Positions 26,449 through 35,374 are shown, counted from the first letter of the stretch. The stretch is 39,071 nucleotides of DNA from Petrimonas sp. (GCA_012839475.1 DUNG01000019.1:1-39071), one strand, 5' to 3'. The notes: a model not told the origin generated them from the letters alone. Numbers and translations: made by a program.

Positions 26449-26715
26449 CTAAAGGTTGGAAAGATCCGATCCCGGTTTGAACTTAGCGGTCTTCTTAGCT
26501 GGAATGTCAATGGGTTCTTTCGTGCGGGGGTTGATCCCTTTCCTTGCACTTCTTTCAGACACAGAGAATGTTCCAAAGCCAACCAGTACGACTTTACCGC
26601 CACTTTTAACCTCTTCAGAAATTGTTTCCAGGGTAGCGTCTAACGCTTTTTTGGCATCTACTTTGCTAAGACCTGATTTCTCAGCAATAGCACTTACTAG
26701 TTCCGATTTGTTCAT
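26449..26715 (-). CDS. hup: HU family DNA-binding protein
   Basis: An 88-aa histone-like protein that bends and compacts DNA as a dimer. Starts MNKSELVSAIAEKSGLSK and carries the beta-arm signature GFGTFSVSERSARKGINPRT, with the intercalating proline in INPRT, then basic AKKTAKFKPG. Length and sequence are typical of bacterial HU. It is transcribed alone, with a promoter at 26778-26809 and a terminator at 26390-26428. Confidence 0.96.
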   Translation of the reverse strand: MNKSELVSAIAEKSGLSKVDAKKALDATLETISEEVKSGGKVVLVGFGTFSVSERSARKGINPRTKEPIDIPAKKTAKFKPGSDLSNL

Positions 26716-26777
26716 AAAAAAATGTAAATAAAAAAATTAAACATGCATTCAGTCAAGGCTCCGCCTTATTTTGGCCT

Positions 26778-26809
26778 CAAATATAAGCGATTATTCGAAA
26801 ACTATCAAG
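26778..26809 (-). promoter_or_regulatory. Predicted promoter of the HU gene
   Basis: Minus strand CTTG (26809-26806, 3 of 4 for TTTG), 20 bases, then a perfect TATATTTG (26785-26778). The leader would be about 55 bases. Confidence 0.5.
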
Positions 26810-26890
26810 AAAAAAGGTAAAAACAATTTGATTTTCTTAAAAAACCCCTTTTTGTAGGGCAAAAGACCCCATTACATTGGAAATAATACG

Positions 26891-26898
26891 TAATTTCG
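26891..26898 (+). promoter_or_regulatory. -7 element of the rhomboid operon
   Basis: TAATTTCG, 7 of 8 for TAnnTTTG, 25 bases before the ATG at 26923. No clear -33 element. Confidence 0.35.
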
Positions 26899-26922
26899 CG
26901 GCTTACCCGTAGTTTACAGCGT

Positions 26923-27600
26923 ATGCGAAATTCCAGGAACAGTTTCACCGGGATACTGCCCGTGGTCACAAAAAATATTATCATTATCAACACGATAATT
27001 TGGCTAGCCCAGTTCGTCTTGCTCCGACGGGGGGGGCTAGACCTAACGCGGCTATTCGGACTTCACTTTCCCGCTTCGGATAACTTCCAGCTGTATCAAC
27101 TGGTTACCTACATGTTCCTCCACGATCCCAACTCGTTGTCGCACGTGTTTTTCAACATGTTCGCGGTATTCATGTTCGGTCGCACGTTAGAGCATGTATG
27201 GGGTCCCAAACGTTTTATCACTTACTACCTGGTGACGGGCATAGGCGCTGGGCTTATTCAAATCCTGGTTATCTACTTGCGCGCGAGCGCGGTACTGCCG
27301 CCTGAAATGTTCTCGATGATCAACAGCGTAACGGTCGGTGCTTCCGGGGCCGTTTTTGGCATCCTGTTAGCTTTTGGAATGTTGTTTCCCAACGCGCAAC
27401 TCTTTATCATCCCGTTCCCGTTCCCGATAAAAGCGAAATGGTTCGTCATTGGTTACGGTATCTTAGAGTTGATCTTCGGGGTAGCGAACCGCACGGGCGA
27501 TAACGTGGCTCACTTCGCTCACCTGGGCGGTATGCTTTTCGGGGTGTTCATGATCATATACTGGAGAAGGAAGGATAGGCAGCATGGGAGGTATTATTGA
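26923..27600 (+). CDS. Rhomboid family intramembrane serine protease (first)
   Basis: A 225-aa polytopic inner-membrane protease cleaving membrane helices. Six helices are apparent. Catalytic Ser141 in GASG and His200 in HLGG form the dyad, and the HVFFNMF motif supports the oxyanion site. The length is standard for a compact rhomboid without extra domains. It overlaps the second rhomboid gene by 17 bases, implying translational coupling. Confidence 0.93.
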   Translation: MRNSRNSFTGILPVVTKNIIIINTIIWLAQFVLLRRGGLDLTRLFGLHFPASDNFQLYQLVTYMFLHDPNSLSHVFFNMFAVFMFGRTLEHVWGPKRFITYYLVTGIGAGLIQILVIYLRASAVLPPEMFSMINSVTVGASGAVFGILLAFGMLFPNAQLFIIPFPFPIKAKWFVIGYGILELIFGVANRTGDNVAHFAHLGGMLFGVFMIIYWRRKDRQHGRYY

Positions 27601-28489
27601 ACGATTAAAACAGGCCTACCGAACGGGCAACGTGGTAACCCGCCTCATCTTCATCAACGTTTCCGTATTCGTAATCCTGAAAGTGATTGATGTAATTTTC
27701 ACGTTGTTCAACGTGTATGCCTTTGACTTGATCACTTACTTGGGTGTTCCCTCACACATCCCCTTGCTGCTACATAGGTTATGGACACCCATTAGCTACA
27801 TGTTCGTGCATGAGGGGGTCATTCACTTGCTGTTCAACATGCTCTGGCTCTACTGGTTTGGCAAGATATTTCTGCAACAGTTCTCCGGGAGGTCGCTAGG
27901 GAGCCTTTACGTGCTGGGGGGGCTGGCAGGAGCCCTGCTCTACGTGATCGCTTTTAATACTATCCCCTACTACAAGGATATGGGAAGGGGCTGGATGATC
28001 GGGGCATCGGCCGCGGTGATGGCTATCGTCATGGGAGCCGCGTTCTACCAACCCGAAACACGGATCAACCTCCTGTTCCTGGGACAAATCAAGATCATCT
28101 ACATCGCGATCTTCGCGTTTGTGCTCGACTTCCTCTCACTGGGTAGCCCAACCAACCCCGGTGGTCACGTGGCGCATATCGGGGGAGCGCTACTGGGTTA
28201 CTTCTACGCTACCCGCTACCTGAAAGGGCGAGATATCACCCGATGGATGAGCCGCGCTATTGATGGGGTCGTTGGACTATTCAAACCACGAGCGAAAGCC
28301 CCGAAGCGTGCGAAAATGAAAGTGAAATACAAGGCAGACGTTCGCCACGAGACCGATTGGGAATACAACCATAGAAAGCGAGCCGAACAGGAAGAGATTG
28401 ACGCCATACTGGATAAGTTGAAACAGTCGGGCTACAGTGGTTTATCGTCGGAAGAGAAAAAAAAGCTATTCGATGCCAGCAGGAAATAG
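27584..28489 (+). CDS. Rhomboid family protein (second) with cytosolic C-terminal tail
   Basis: A 301-aa rhomboid. Catalytic Ser142 lies in GASA (instead of GASG) and His198 in HIGG; HEGVIHLLFNMLWLYWFGK is the family motif before the active site. The C-terminal ~75 residues are a basic, then charged, soluble tail (KAPKRAKMKVKYKADVRHETDW...) ending in a short helical element (LSSEEKKKLFDASRK), matching the DUF6576-type tail seen on Bacteroidota rhomboids. The GASA variant keeps the serine, so activity is likely. It overlaps genes on both sides by exactly 17 bases. Confidence 0.92.
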   Translation: MGGIIERLKQAYRTGNVVTRLIFINVSVFVILKVIDVIFTLFNVYAFDLITYLGVPSHIPLLLHRLWTPISYMFVHEGVIHLLFNMLWLYWFGKIFLQQFSGRSLGSLYVLGGLAGALLYVIAFNTIPYYKDMGRGWMIGASAAVMAIVMGAAFYQPETRINLLFLGQIKIIYIAIFAFVLDFLSLGSPTNPGGHVAHIGGALLGYFYATRYLKGRDITRWMSRAIDGVVGLFKPRAKAPKRAKMKVKYKADVRHETDWEYNHRKRAEQEEIDAILDKLKQSGYSGLSSEEKKKLFDASRK

Positions 28490-29606
28490 GAAAACCAGGT
28501 TTAGAGACGTAATCGTTTGGACTGTTTTCGCGACCAACCTGATCGCGATCACCCTACTTTTCTGCTCGTTCCTCTCGTGGAACGTCTCCCCTCTCAAGAC
28601 CAACCTCTTCTCCTACATCGGGTTGGGGTTCGGCATTATCTTACTGGTCAACATTCTCTACCTCATTCTTTGGGTCACTTTTTCAAAGTGGGGCTTGGCT
28701 TTTGTATCCCTGCTGGCCATCGTCCTATGTTACAAGCCGGTTACCACCTATTTCCCGCTGCACCTCCGCTCCCCAAAGCCCCCTGCCAATACCATCAAAG
28801 TCCTAACATATAACGTTCAGGGGTTCCCGCAAGAGAGTGATATCCACGCGAAGGAGCAACCTATTCTCGATTACATCGCGGCCACCGATGCCGATATCGT
28901 CTGCTTGCAAGAGTACCTGGTGAGTAAAACGGGCCACTCCCTGATATCGCAACGCGACGTGAACCGGATCCTTAATAAGTATCCCTATCGCTCCGTCACC
29001 GGTTTGGAATCTTCGGGAAAATATCATACCTTCGGCTTGGCATGTTTCTCGAAATATCCCATCGAGCGAACCCACGAGATAGTCTTTGAGTCATCGTACA
29101 ACGGTGCTGCCGTGTACACGATCAACATCAACGGGGATAGGTACAGTATCGCGAACGTGCACCTGGAGTCCAATAGTATCAAACCGGAAGATAAAAAACT
29201 CTACAGCGATTTCCTTCAGAACACCGACCCGGTGCGCCTGGATCAGGTTACCAGCAATATTCGCAATCGATTAGGGGGTGCCTACAGAACGAGAGCTAGC
29301 CAAGTGGAGATGGTGAGACAGCACCTTGACACGAGGGATACACGGGGAACGATCATCTGCGGCGACTTTAACGACACGCCTATCTCCTACACGTATCACC
29401 AGATGCAGAAAGGGATGAAAGACGCGTTCGTCTCCACCTCGTTCGGACCAGGGATTACCTATCACGAGGAACTCTTCCTTTTTCGGATCGATTACATCCT
29501 GCATAGTGAGAACATGCAGGCCTATCGAAGCAAGGTAGACAAGGTAAAGTACTCCGACCATTACCCGCTTAGGACGTGGATCGAACTAAACCCGCGGCAG
29601 GAATAA
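28473..29606 (+). CDS. Membrane-anchored endonuclease/exonuclease/phosphatase family protein
   Basis: A 377-aa protein: three N-terminal membrane helices (about residues 12-85), then an EEP (DNase I-like) domain. Active-site residues are visible: Glu147 (CLQEYL), His230 (NVHLES), Asp298/Asn300 (GDFNDTP), Asp in RIDYIL, and Asp362/His363 (SDHYPL). It is probably an extracytoplasmic phosphodiesterase or nuclease; the substrate (lipid, nucleic acid) is open. The ATG at 28473 is chosen over a GTG at 28437; both overlap the rhomboid gene, but the first 12 residues of the longer form are not supported by the domain. It appears coupled to the rhomboids. Confidence 0.88.
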   Translation: MPAGNRKTRFRDVIVWTVFATNLIAITLLFCSFLSWNVSPLKTNLFSYIGLGFGIILLVNILYLILWVTFSKWGLAFVSLLAIVLCYKPVTTYFPLHLRSPKPPANTIKVLTYNVQGFPQESDIHAKEQPILDYIAATDADIVCLQEYLVSKTGHSLISQRDVNRILNKYPYRSVTGLESSGKYHTFGLACFSKYPIERTHEIVFESSYNGAAVYTININGDRYSIANVHLESNSIKPEDKKLYSDFLQNTDPVRLDQVTSNIRNRLGGAYRTRASQVEMVRQHLDTRDTRGTIICGDFNDTPISYTYHQMQKGMKDAFVSTSFGPGITYHEELFLFRIDYILHSENMQAYRSKVDKVKYSDHYPLRTWIELNPRQE

Positions 29607-29643
29607 CGGATACTGCTATATAAGCTTATTGGAGTTCATTAAT

Positions 29644-30558
29644 ATGAGTCAGTTTCAAGTAACCATACTCGGGTGCGGGTCGGCAATGCCCACCACGCTT
29701 CACAATCCCCCATCGCAGCTGGTAAACATGAACGGCAAGCTGTTCATGATCGACTGCGGGGAGGGGACGCAACTCCAAATGCGCAAGTTCAAGGCACGGA
29801 TGAGCAAGCTACAGGGTCTGTTCATTTCGCACCTGCACGGCGACCATTTTTTCGGGCTACCAGGGTTAATCACCACGCTTAGCATGCTGGGACGAACAAA
29901 CGATTTGGATATCTACGCTCACGGGGAGATTAGGTTGATGCTAAACCCCTTGCTCATGTACCTGGGCCACCATATGCAATTTAAGATTAACCTGATCCCA
30001 CTTAACCCCGAGGGGCACGAATTGCTGCTTGAGGATGAGTCCATCCGGATTAGTACCTTTCCCCTGAAACACCGGATTCCCGCCAACGGCTTTCGGTTCG
30101 AAGTCAAAAAATCGCCTCGCCGTATCCTTAGGGAGAAGGTAGATCGTTACCAGGTACCGGTGGAGCAGCTCAGAGCCATTAAAGAGGGAGCCGACTTCGT
30201 GGCAGTGGACGGCACCGTGGTGAGCAACAACCGGTTAACTACCCCAGGCAATCCATCCCGTGCGTACGCCTACTGTTCAGATACGGCGTATCATCCGGGA
30301 ATCGTTCCATACATCAAGGGGGTAGACCTGCTTTTCCACGAGGCCACCTTCGCGGAGAGTGAAAGAGAAAGAGCCGCGGAAACATACCATTCCACTGCAC
30401 GTGAAGCCGCGGAAATAGCAAAAATGGCAGAGGTGAAAAGGTTAGTAATCGGGCACTACTCCTCCCGCTACAACGAGATAGGGATTCTACTGAAAGAGGC
30501 GGTGGAGACTTTCCCAAACAGTGAACTGGCGGTCGAAGGGAAGGTGTTCGACCTGTAA
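29644..30558 (+). CDS. rnz: Ribonuclease Z
   Basis: tRNA 3'-end processing endonuclease of the metallo-beta-lactamase family, 304 aa. Zinc motif SHLHGDHFFGLPGL (His63, His65, Asp67, His68), then YCSDTAYHPG and the C-terminal HYSSRYNEIG typical of the short RNase Z. The ATG at 29644 is preferred to a TTG at 29629; a GGAG lies 10 bases upstream. tRNAs without an encoded CCA, such as the tRNA-Ser in this window, require this activity. Confidence 0.95.
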   Translation: MSQFQVTILGCGSAMPTTLHNPPSQLVNMNGKLFMIDCGEGTQLQMRKFKARMSKLQGLFISHLHGDHFFGLPGLITTLSMLGRTNDLDIYAHGEIRLMLNPLLMYLGHHMQFKINLIPLNPEGHELLLEDESIRISTFPLKHRIPANGFRFEVKKSPRRILREKVDRYQVPVEQLRAIKEGADFVAVDGTVVSNNRLTTPGNPSRAYAYCSDTAYHPGIVPYIKGVDLLFHEATFAESERERAAETYHSTAREAAEIAKMAEVKRLVIGHYSSRYNEIGILLKEAVETFPNSELAVEGKVFDL

Positions 30559-30611
30559 GCGCTTCAATATTTAACACGATGGTGCAGCAAATCAATGATA
30601 ATCAACAGGCA

Positions 30612-31112
30612 ATGAAACGCGTTCGAAACCAAGTGATCTTGTTCCTTTATACTCTATGCTTATGCTTGAGTACAGGGATAGGCTTCCCTTTGTTTTCGCA
30701 GGAGCTGCATGTACCGTTTACCGACACGAATCCCGTTATTAATCTCCCGGGAACATTGGAATCTGAACCTACAGCCACATTAACGCATCCAACAGACTCC
30801 CTGAACAATAATGGTCAAGCTGGTAATCAGGGAGTTCAGGCAAGCAGATTCGACCGTATTGACTCCTTGAATAGGCAAAGTCCGGTATCCCAACAACGGG
30901 AAACGAATGAAATAAAGGTTAAACTTGCCGAAAACAGACTCACCATTGAAAACCTCGAGAAGGATGGAGTGCTTGAAGTCTACAACATCATGGGGAGCAA
31001 GGTGTATGCCCAGCGCGTGAAAGCGGGTACCTCTACCCATATTCTGTCGTTGCCGAAAGGGTACTACATTATCAAAATTGGAAAGTTCAGCCGAAAAATC
31101 GCGGTAAAGTGA
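30612..31112 (+). CDS. Small secreted protein with type IX (Por) C-terminal sorting-like domain
   Basis: About 166 aa. Signal peptide ([20 protein letters not shown]...) cleaved near LFSQ, then ~75 residues of low-complexity linker (Asn/Gln/Ser/Thr-rich), then a C-terminal ~65-residue domain. The pattern [51 protein letters not shown] matches the type A sorting domain (TIGR04183-like) that sends proteins through the type IX system. No enzymatic domain is between. The start at 30612 gives the cleanest signal peptide; 30579 is possible. It may be an adhesin-like fragment, a remnant of a larger cargo protein, or a structural surface peptide. Confidence 0.7.
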   Translation: MKRVRNQVILFLYTLCLCLSTGIGFPLFSQELHVPFTDTNPVINLPGTLESEPTATLTHPTDSLNNNGQAGNQGVQASRFDRIDSLNRQSPVSQQRETNEIKVKLAENRLTIENLEKDGVLEVYNIMGSKVYAQRVKAGTSTHILSLPKGYYIIKIGKFSRKIAVK

Positions 31113-31131
31113 TTTTTTCTTCATTATTTTA

Positions 31132-31139
31132 TATCTTCG
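31132..31139 (+). promoter_or_regulatory. -7 element of asd
   Basis: TATCTTCG, 7 of 8 for TAnnTTTG, 24 bases before the asd ATG. It also supports the later start (31163) rather than 31109, which lies upstream of this box. Confidence 0.4.
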
Positions 31140-31162
31140 CATTTTATTTTACTACTCGAGAA

Positions 31163-32164
31163 ATGAAAATAGCTATTGTAGGTGTCAGCGGTGCCGTCGG
31201 TCAAGAGTTGCTCCGCGTGTTGGAGGAGAGAAATTTCCCCATGGATGAATTGCTTCTGTTCGGCTCTTCACGAAGTGCCGGGACCTCCTATACTTTTAGA
31301 GACAGATCGATCACGGTTAAGGAGTTGCGTCATAACGACGACTTCAAGGATATCACCATCGCGTTCGTCTCCGCGGGGGGTGCCACATCGCTGGAGTACG
31401 CCAAGACCATCACGAAGCATGGCACCATCATGATAGACAACTCCAGCGCGTTTCGTATGGACGACGATGTGCCCTTGGTGGTTCCCGAGGTCAACGCGAA
31501 GGATGCGCTGAACCCTCCCCGAGGCATTATCGCCAATCCCAACTGCACCACCACCCAAATGGTGGTTGCCCTACAGGCGATTGAGAATATCTCCCCTATC
31601 AGAAGGGTACATGTGGCCACTTACCAAGCCGCATCAGGAGCGGGAGCCGCCGCCATGCAGGAGCTGGAGAATCAATACAAGCAGCTGATCAACGGGGAGG
31701 AGCCCACCGTCTCCAAGTTCGCGTATCAACTCGCGTACAACCTGATTCCCCAGGTGGACCTGTTCACCGAGAACGGGTACACCAAGGAGGAGATGAAGAT
31801 GTACAACGAAACCCGCAAGATCATGAACTCCAACATACAGGTCAGCGCCACCTGCGTGCGCGTACCGGTGATGCGCGCTCATTCAGAAGCCATTTGGGTA
31901 GAGACGGAGCGTCCCCTCTCGCTGGAAGAGGCACGGGAAGCTTTCAGGAACGCCGAGGGAGTCGAGCTGATCGATAATCCCGCGGAAAAAGCGTACCCCA
32001 TGCCGCTCGATCTTACCGGGACAGACCCCGTATACGTGGGGCGCGTCCGGAAAGACCTGACCAATGAAAACGGGCTATCGTTCTGGACGGTATCAGACCA
32101 AATTCGGAAGGGAGCCGCGCTCAACGCGGTTCAGATCGCGGAGTACTTGATAAAGAACAGTTAG
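31163..32164 (+). CDS. asd: Aspartate-semialdehyde dehydrogenase
   Basis: NADPH-dependent reduction of aspartyl phosphate to the semialdehyde (lysine, threonine, methionine and diaminopimelate synthesis). NADP-binding [16 protein letters not shown] starts at the N-terminus; catalytic Cys128 in NPNCTTTQM; His240 in [33 protein letters not shown] closes the protein. At 333 aa it is a normal length. The start at 31163 is chosen because [14 protein letters not shown] is the family N-terminus; the extra 18 hydrophobic residues from 31109 are not part of it. Confidence 0.95.
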   Translation: MKIAIVGVSGAVGQELLRVLEERNFPMDELLLFGSSRSAGTSYTFRDRSITVKELRHNDDFKDITIAFVSAGGATSLEYAKTITKHGTIMIDNSSAFRMDDDVPLVVPEVNAKDALNPPRGIIANPNCTTTQMVVALQAIENISPIRRVHVATYQAASGAGAAAMQELENQYKQLINGEEPTVSKFAYQLAYNLIPQVDLFTENGYTKEEMKMYNETRKIMNSNIQVSATCVRVPVMRAHSEAIWVETERPLSLEEAREAFRNAEGVELIDNPAEKAYPMPLDLTGTDPVYVGRVRKDLTNENGLSFWTVSDQIRKGAALNAVQIAEYLIKNS

Positions 32165-32248
32165 TAAACGGGGAACGGCTTGTTGGCTAAAGCGAAGAAT
32201 CATAGCAATTGAGGAAAAGGAACTTGCCCGTGTACACTAATGGTTTGT

Positions 32249-32270
32249 CAAGTATAATACAAGTATAATA
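32249..32270. repeat. Tandem 11-bp repeat, two perfect copies
   Basis: CAAGTATAATA twice head to tail, about one helical turn apart, in the 144-base gap between the converging asd and DUF456 genes. No gene start lies nearby, so an operator role is not supported. Confidence 0.55.
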
Positions 32271-32308
32271 AAGGGTTGGAATCGCAACGTACGGGGTCAA
32301 TTTCCTTG

Positions 32309-32791
32309 TTAAACGATAACGGTGCGGACAAAAAAGAAAGCGATTACCCCCACGGCAATCAGCTTAAGAACGATCCCGAATAGAAAGCCGAAAAAAGCCC
32401 CCGTAGCTTGTTTCGTGGCAGGAATCACAGGGGTGCCCGATAGCAGTCCACCTGCCAAAGCGCCCACGAACGGCCCCAGGATAATTCCCCACGGGCCGAA
32501 AAAAAAACCGACCAACAGCCCGATGGAGGCACCCCAAATGACCTTCTTGTTGCCACCCAATTTTTTTGTTCCCCAAACCGGGAGCACATTGTCTAAAATC
32601 GTGATGACCGCGGTTAACACGCCCAACCAGACAATGGCCTTCCACGAGATATCATCACGAGTAGCGGGGATAAATTTAAGTAGCAACAAGCCTACCCAGC
32701 AGAGCGGTACCCCCGGGAGCACAGGTGCCACTGAACCTATGGCGCCGACCAAAAGCAATAAACCCGCCAATACAATCCAGAACGTATCCAT
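32309..32791 (-). CDS. DUF456 family membrane protein
   Basis: A 160-aa very hydrophobic protein with about four membrane helices and Gly-rich segments (WGASIGLLVGFFFGPWGIILG, GALAGGLLSG), matching DUF456. The N-terminal LLLLVGAIGSVAPVLPGVPLCWVGLL and the KKLGGNKKVIWGA loop are family hallmarks. Function unknown. It lies 59 bases downstream of the ZnuC-like ATPase gene on the same strand, where a ZnuB permease would be expected. It is too small and of the wrong family to be a usual permease. Confidence 0.88.
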   Translation of the reverse strand: MDTFWIVLAGLLLLVGAIGSVAPVLPGVPLCWVGLLLLKFIPATRDDISWKAIVWLGVLTAVITILDNVLPVWGTKKLGGNKKVIWGASIGLLVGFFFGPWGIILGPFVGALAGGLLSGTPVIPATKQATGAFFGFLFGIVLKLIAVGVIAFFFVRTVIV

Positions 32792-32850
32792 AGTTTGCCT
32801 TATTTGTGATTATCGCCTTCCTGCTGATACAGATGTACGCGGTGAGGGTT

Positions 32851-33669
32851 CTACGTTTTCGGGGTTACGGGGAAGTCACCCTCATCTACCTGATGCAAAT
32901 GCACATGATCGTCATGCTCCAACAACACCCTGTGAGGCAATGCGCCATGACCCAGTATCTCGATAGGACAAGAGTCGTAGGCCCCTAACAGCCACTCCTG
33001 AGAAATAGCGGTACCGGCATGGTAATGCAATCCCTTGTTCACACACGCAATGTTCTTTACCATAGACAGGATTGTGCCCACATCGTGAGAGACCAGCACT
33101 ATCGCAATCTCGTTATTGATCTCGCCCAGCAACTTGTAAAAGTTGGTTTCAAAAAGTTTATCCACGTAAGTGCTCGGCTCATCCAGGACGATGAGTTTGG
33201 GGTCATCCACGATTGCCCTGCCCAACAACACGCGCTGCAGTTGTCCGCCAGACAGCTCACCGATAGCCCTCGATAACAGCGCTTCAATCCCAAGGCGTTC
33301 TGCAACCCTCTCCACTTTCTCACGCTCTCTCTTACCGTAGCGATTAAAAAGGGAGTGGCGAGGTGTTAAGCCCGACAAAATGACCTGCCCCACGGAAATG
33401 GGGAATTTTTTGTCCACCTGGCTTATCTGCGGCAAGTAGCCGATATTCAGTGATTCAATCTCTTTACCTTTATCGTAGTAAGTGATCGAGCCCGAACGTG
33501 GTTTCAGCAACCCCAGGATCGCTTTTAGAAGGGTGGTCTTGCCCCCTCCGTTCGGACCGATGATGCCCAGGAAGTCATCATCGTAAATGGTCAACGAGAT
33601 ATCGTTCAGCACGTCGGGTTTTCCCTCGTACCCCAATGTCACCCCCTCAATATAGATCAATCTTTTCAT
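32851..33669 (-). CDS. znuC: Metal (zinc/manganese-type) ABC transporter ATP-binding protein
   Basis: A 272-aa cytosolic ATPase powering a metal importer. Walker A GPNGGGKTT, Q-loop YLPQIS, signature LSGGQLQR, Walker B LIVLDEPSTYVD, and H-loop VSHDVG. The C-terminus is rich in His/Asp (LGHGALPHRVLLEHDDHVHLHQVDEGD), a probable metal-sensing or binding tail. The ATG at 33669 is preferred; the next upstream codon (33678) is GTG. The gene overlaps znuA by 23 bases, showing one operon. No permease gene is present in the window. Confidence 0.88.
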   Translation of the reverse strand: MKRLIYIEGVTLGYEGKPDVLNDISLTIYDDDFLGIIGPNGGGKTTLLKAILGLLKPRSGSITYYDKGKEIESLNIGYLPQISQVDKKFPISVGQVILSGLTPRHSLFNRYGKREREKVERVAERLGIEALLSRAIGELSGGQLQRVLLGRAIVDDPKLIVLDEPSTYVDKLFETNFYKLLGEINNEIAIVLVSHDVGTILSMVKNIACVNKGLHYHAGTAISQEWLLGAYDSCPIEILGHGALPHRVLLEHDDHVHLHQVDEGDFPVTPKT

Positions 33670-34552
33670 CTGTTTCACGGGCTAAAATCGTGGCAATACG
33701 TATCATCTCCTCGTCCCACCGATAGGCCAACGGGTCAATCACAAACAGCTCAGCCCCGACTTCGGAGGCAATCACCTCGGCGTTCTTCCTGTCGAATCCC
33801 TTCTGTACAAAAACGGTGTTGATTTTCTCCCGCCGGGCGATATCCACCAACTCCTTAAGCTGCGAAGGAGATGGATACTTCCCCTCGAACTCGATGCTCA
33901 ACTGATGGAGGTCATAATCTCGGGCGAAATACCCCAACGCGGGGTGGTAAATGATGAAAGAGCGACCCGGCAAATCCTTCAACAGCGATTGCACCGTGCT
34001 GTCAACCCACCCGATGAGTTGCAGGAGTCGCTCGTAGTTAGCGCGATACAGCGCTTCGTTCCCCGGATCGACAGCAACGACCTCCTCCACCATGTGGCGT
34101 GTAAAGGACTTCATGGCGCGTGGGGATGTCCAGACGTGGGGATCCAATCCCTCATGAAGGGAAGAGTTTTCCTCCTTATTGCCGTGATGATGCCCATGCC
34201 CCTCCAACAAGTCGATACCTTCAGAACAGTTCACCACGGTAACATCGGGGTTTATCTCCTCCAGTCGCTGGCTCCACGCATCTTCAAAGCCGAGGCCGCC
34301 CACTTGAAAGTAGCGTTCGCTCTTCCCCAGGTCCACCATGACCGAGGGGGGCGGTGCATATGTTTCCGGGCTTCCGCCCGGGGGTACCAGCGTATTCACC
34401 GCGAAATTTTCGCCCACGATTTGCTCCAAGAAAAAGCGCTGGGGCTCAATGGTTACCGTCAATACCCTCTCGCCCACCCCGGCTCCCTTTTTAGAGCTAT
34501 TTCCGCAAGCCAAGAGCAGTAAAACCAGAAAAAGAGATAGATATTTTTGCAT
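33647..34552 (-). CDS. znuA: Zinc/manganese-type ABC transporter substrate-binding lipoprotein
   Basis: A 301-aa cluster A-I metal-binding lipoprotein. Lipobox LLAC (Cys16). Metal ligands His139 (DPHVW), His203 (YHPALGYFA) and Asp273 (VIDPLA) are present. The first ligand, usually His in SPH, is Glu63 here (GSPETY). A His-rich loop GHGHHHG (118-124) supports zinc. The length is typical. It captures metal in the periplasm and hands it to a permease, which is not encoded here. The mnmD gene is divergent and begins 99 bases away. Confidence 0.9.
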   Translation of the reverse strand: MQKYLSLFLVLLLLACGNSSKKGAGVGERVLTVTIEPQRFFLEQIVGENFAVNTLVPPGGSPETYAPPPSVMVDLGKSERYFQVGGLGFEDAWSQRLEEINPDVTVVNCSEGIDLLEGHGHHHGNKEENSSLHEGLDPHVWTSPRAMKSFTRHMVEEVVAVDPGNEALYRANYERLLQLIGWVDSTVQSLLKDLPGRSFIIYHPALGYFARDYDLHQLSIEFEGKYPSPSQLKELVDIARREKINTVFVQKGFDRKNAEVIASEVGAELFVIDPLAYRWDEEMIRIATILARETDEKIDLY

Positions 34553-34620
34553 CCGTAGGGTTTATTACGCGAACTTACTGAAAAAGAATGAAGTTTCGTG
34601 CCGGGGAGCGTTACTTTTAC

Positions 34621-34628
34621 TAATTTTG
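34621..34628 (+). promoter_or_regulatory. -7 promoter element of mnmD
   Basis: TAATTTTG, a perfect TAnnTTTG, 24 bases before the ATG at 34652. It lies inside the longer ORF beginning at GTG 34598 and so supports the 34652 start. A TTTC (34594-34597) is 23 bases upstream, a bit far. Confidence 0.45.
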
Positions 34629-34651
34629 TCCCTTGTGACGTGGCATGCGCT

Positions 34652-35317
34652 ATGGAAACTATTTTGACACTATCGGAAGACGGGTCGCATACCCTGTTCG
34701 TCCCCTCGCTCGATGAACATTACCATTCCACACGTGGAGCCATCCAGGAATCGCTCCACGTGTATATTCGTGCCGGTTTCGACCAATACACGGGACGGAA
34801 GGTGAACCTTTTGGAAATCGGGTTCGGAACGGGGCTTAATGCGTTTCTCACCTTGCTCCATGCGCAAGAAACGGGGAAAACTGTGCATTATACTACCCTC
34901 GAGAAGTACCCGCTCGGTATGGAACAGGTGCGAGAACTGAACTATGGTAACCTTATCGCCCCCAATCGAAAAGAGGTGTTTATGGAGCTTCACGAAGCCC
35001 CGTGGGGTGAATGGGTAGAAATGACACCCCGGTTTCGATTGAAGAAAGTTCGTCAAGATGTTACACGATTGGAGGAGTTTCAACCCGACACGCGTTTCGA
35101 CGTGATCTACTTCGATGCATTTGCCCCCGAGAAGCAGCCGGAGATGTGGACGAGCGATCTGTTCAAGCGAATACACGCGTTGAGCCACCCGGGGGCGGTA
35201 CTTACCACCTACTGCGCGAAAGGTGCGGTTCGCAGAACGCTGCAAGAGATCGGGTATCACGTAGAGAAACTCCCCGGCCCCCCGGGGAAGCGAGAGATGC
35301 TTCGTGCCACACGGTAA
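34652..35317 (+). CDS. mnmD: tRNA 5-(methylaminomethyl)-2-thiouridine methyltransferase, MnmD type
   Basis: A 221-aa SAM-dependent methyltransferase, the stand-alone counterpart of the N-terminal half of E. coli MnmC, finishing mnm5s2U34 in some tRNAs. Opens METILTLSEDGSHTLFVPSLDEHYHSTRGA, then the SAM motif LLEIGFGTGLNAFLT and the catalytic-site stretch DVIYFDAFAPEKQPEMWT, ending in CAKGAVRRTLQEIGY and LPGPPGKREM. There is no oxidase half. The length is usual for MnmD. The start at 34652 matches the family N-terminus. Confidence 0.93.
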   Translation: METILTLSEDGSHTLFVPSLDEHYHSTRGAIQESLHVYIRAGFDQYTGRKVNLLEIGFGTGLNAFLTLLHAQETGKTVHYTTLEKYPLGMEQVRELNYGNLIAPNRKEVFMELHEAPWGEWVEMTPRFRLKKVRQDVTRLEEFQPDTRFDVIYFDAFAPEKQPEMWTSDLFKRIHALSHPGAVLTTYCAKGAVRRTLQEIGYHVEKLPGPPGKREMLRATR

Positions 35318-35374
35318 CAGGTAAAAGACTTTTACTTTTCATAAAGAAATCCACTGATCATCAATGGATTCCAG

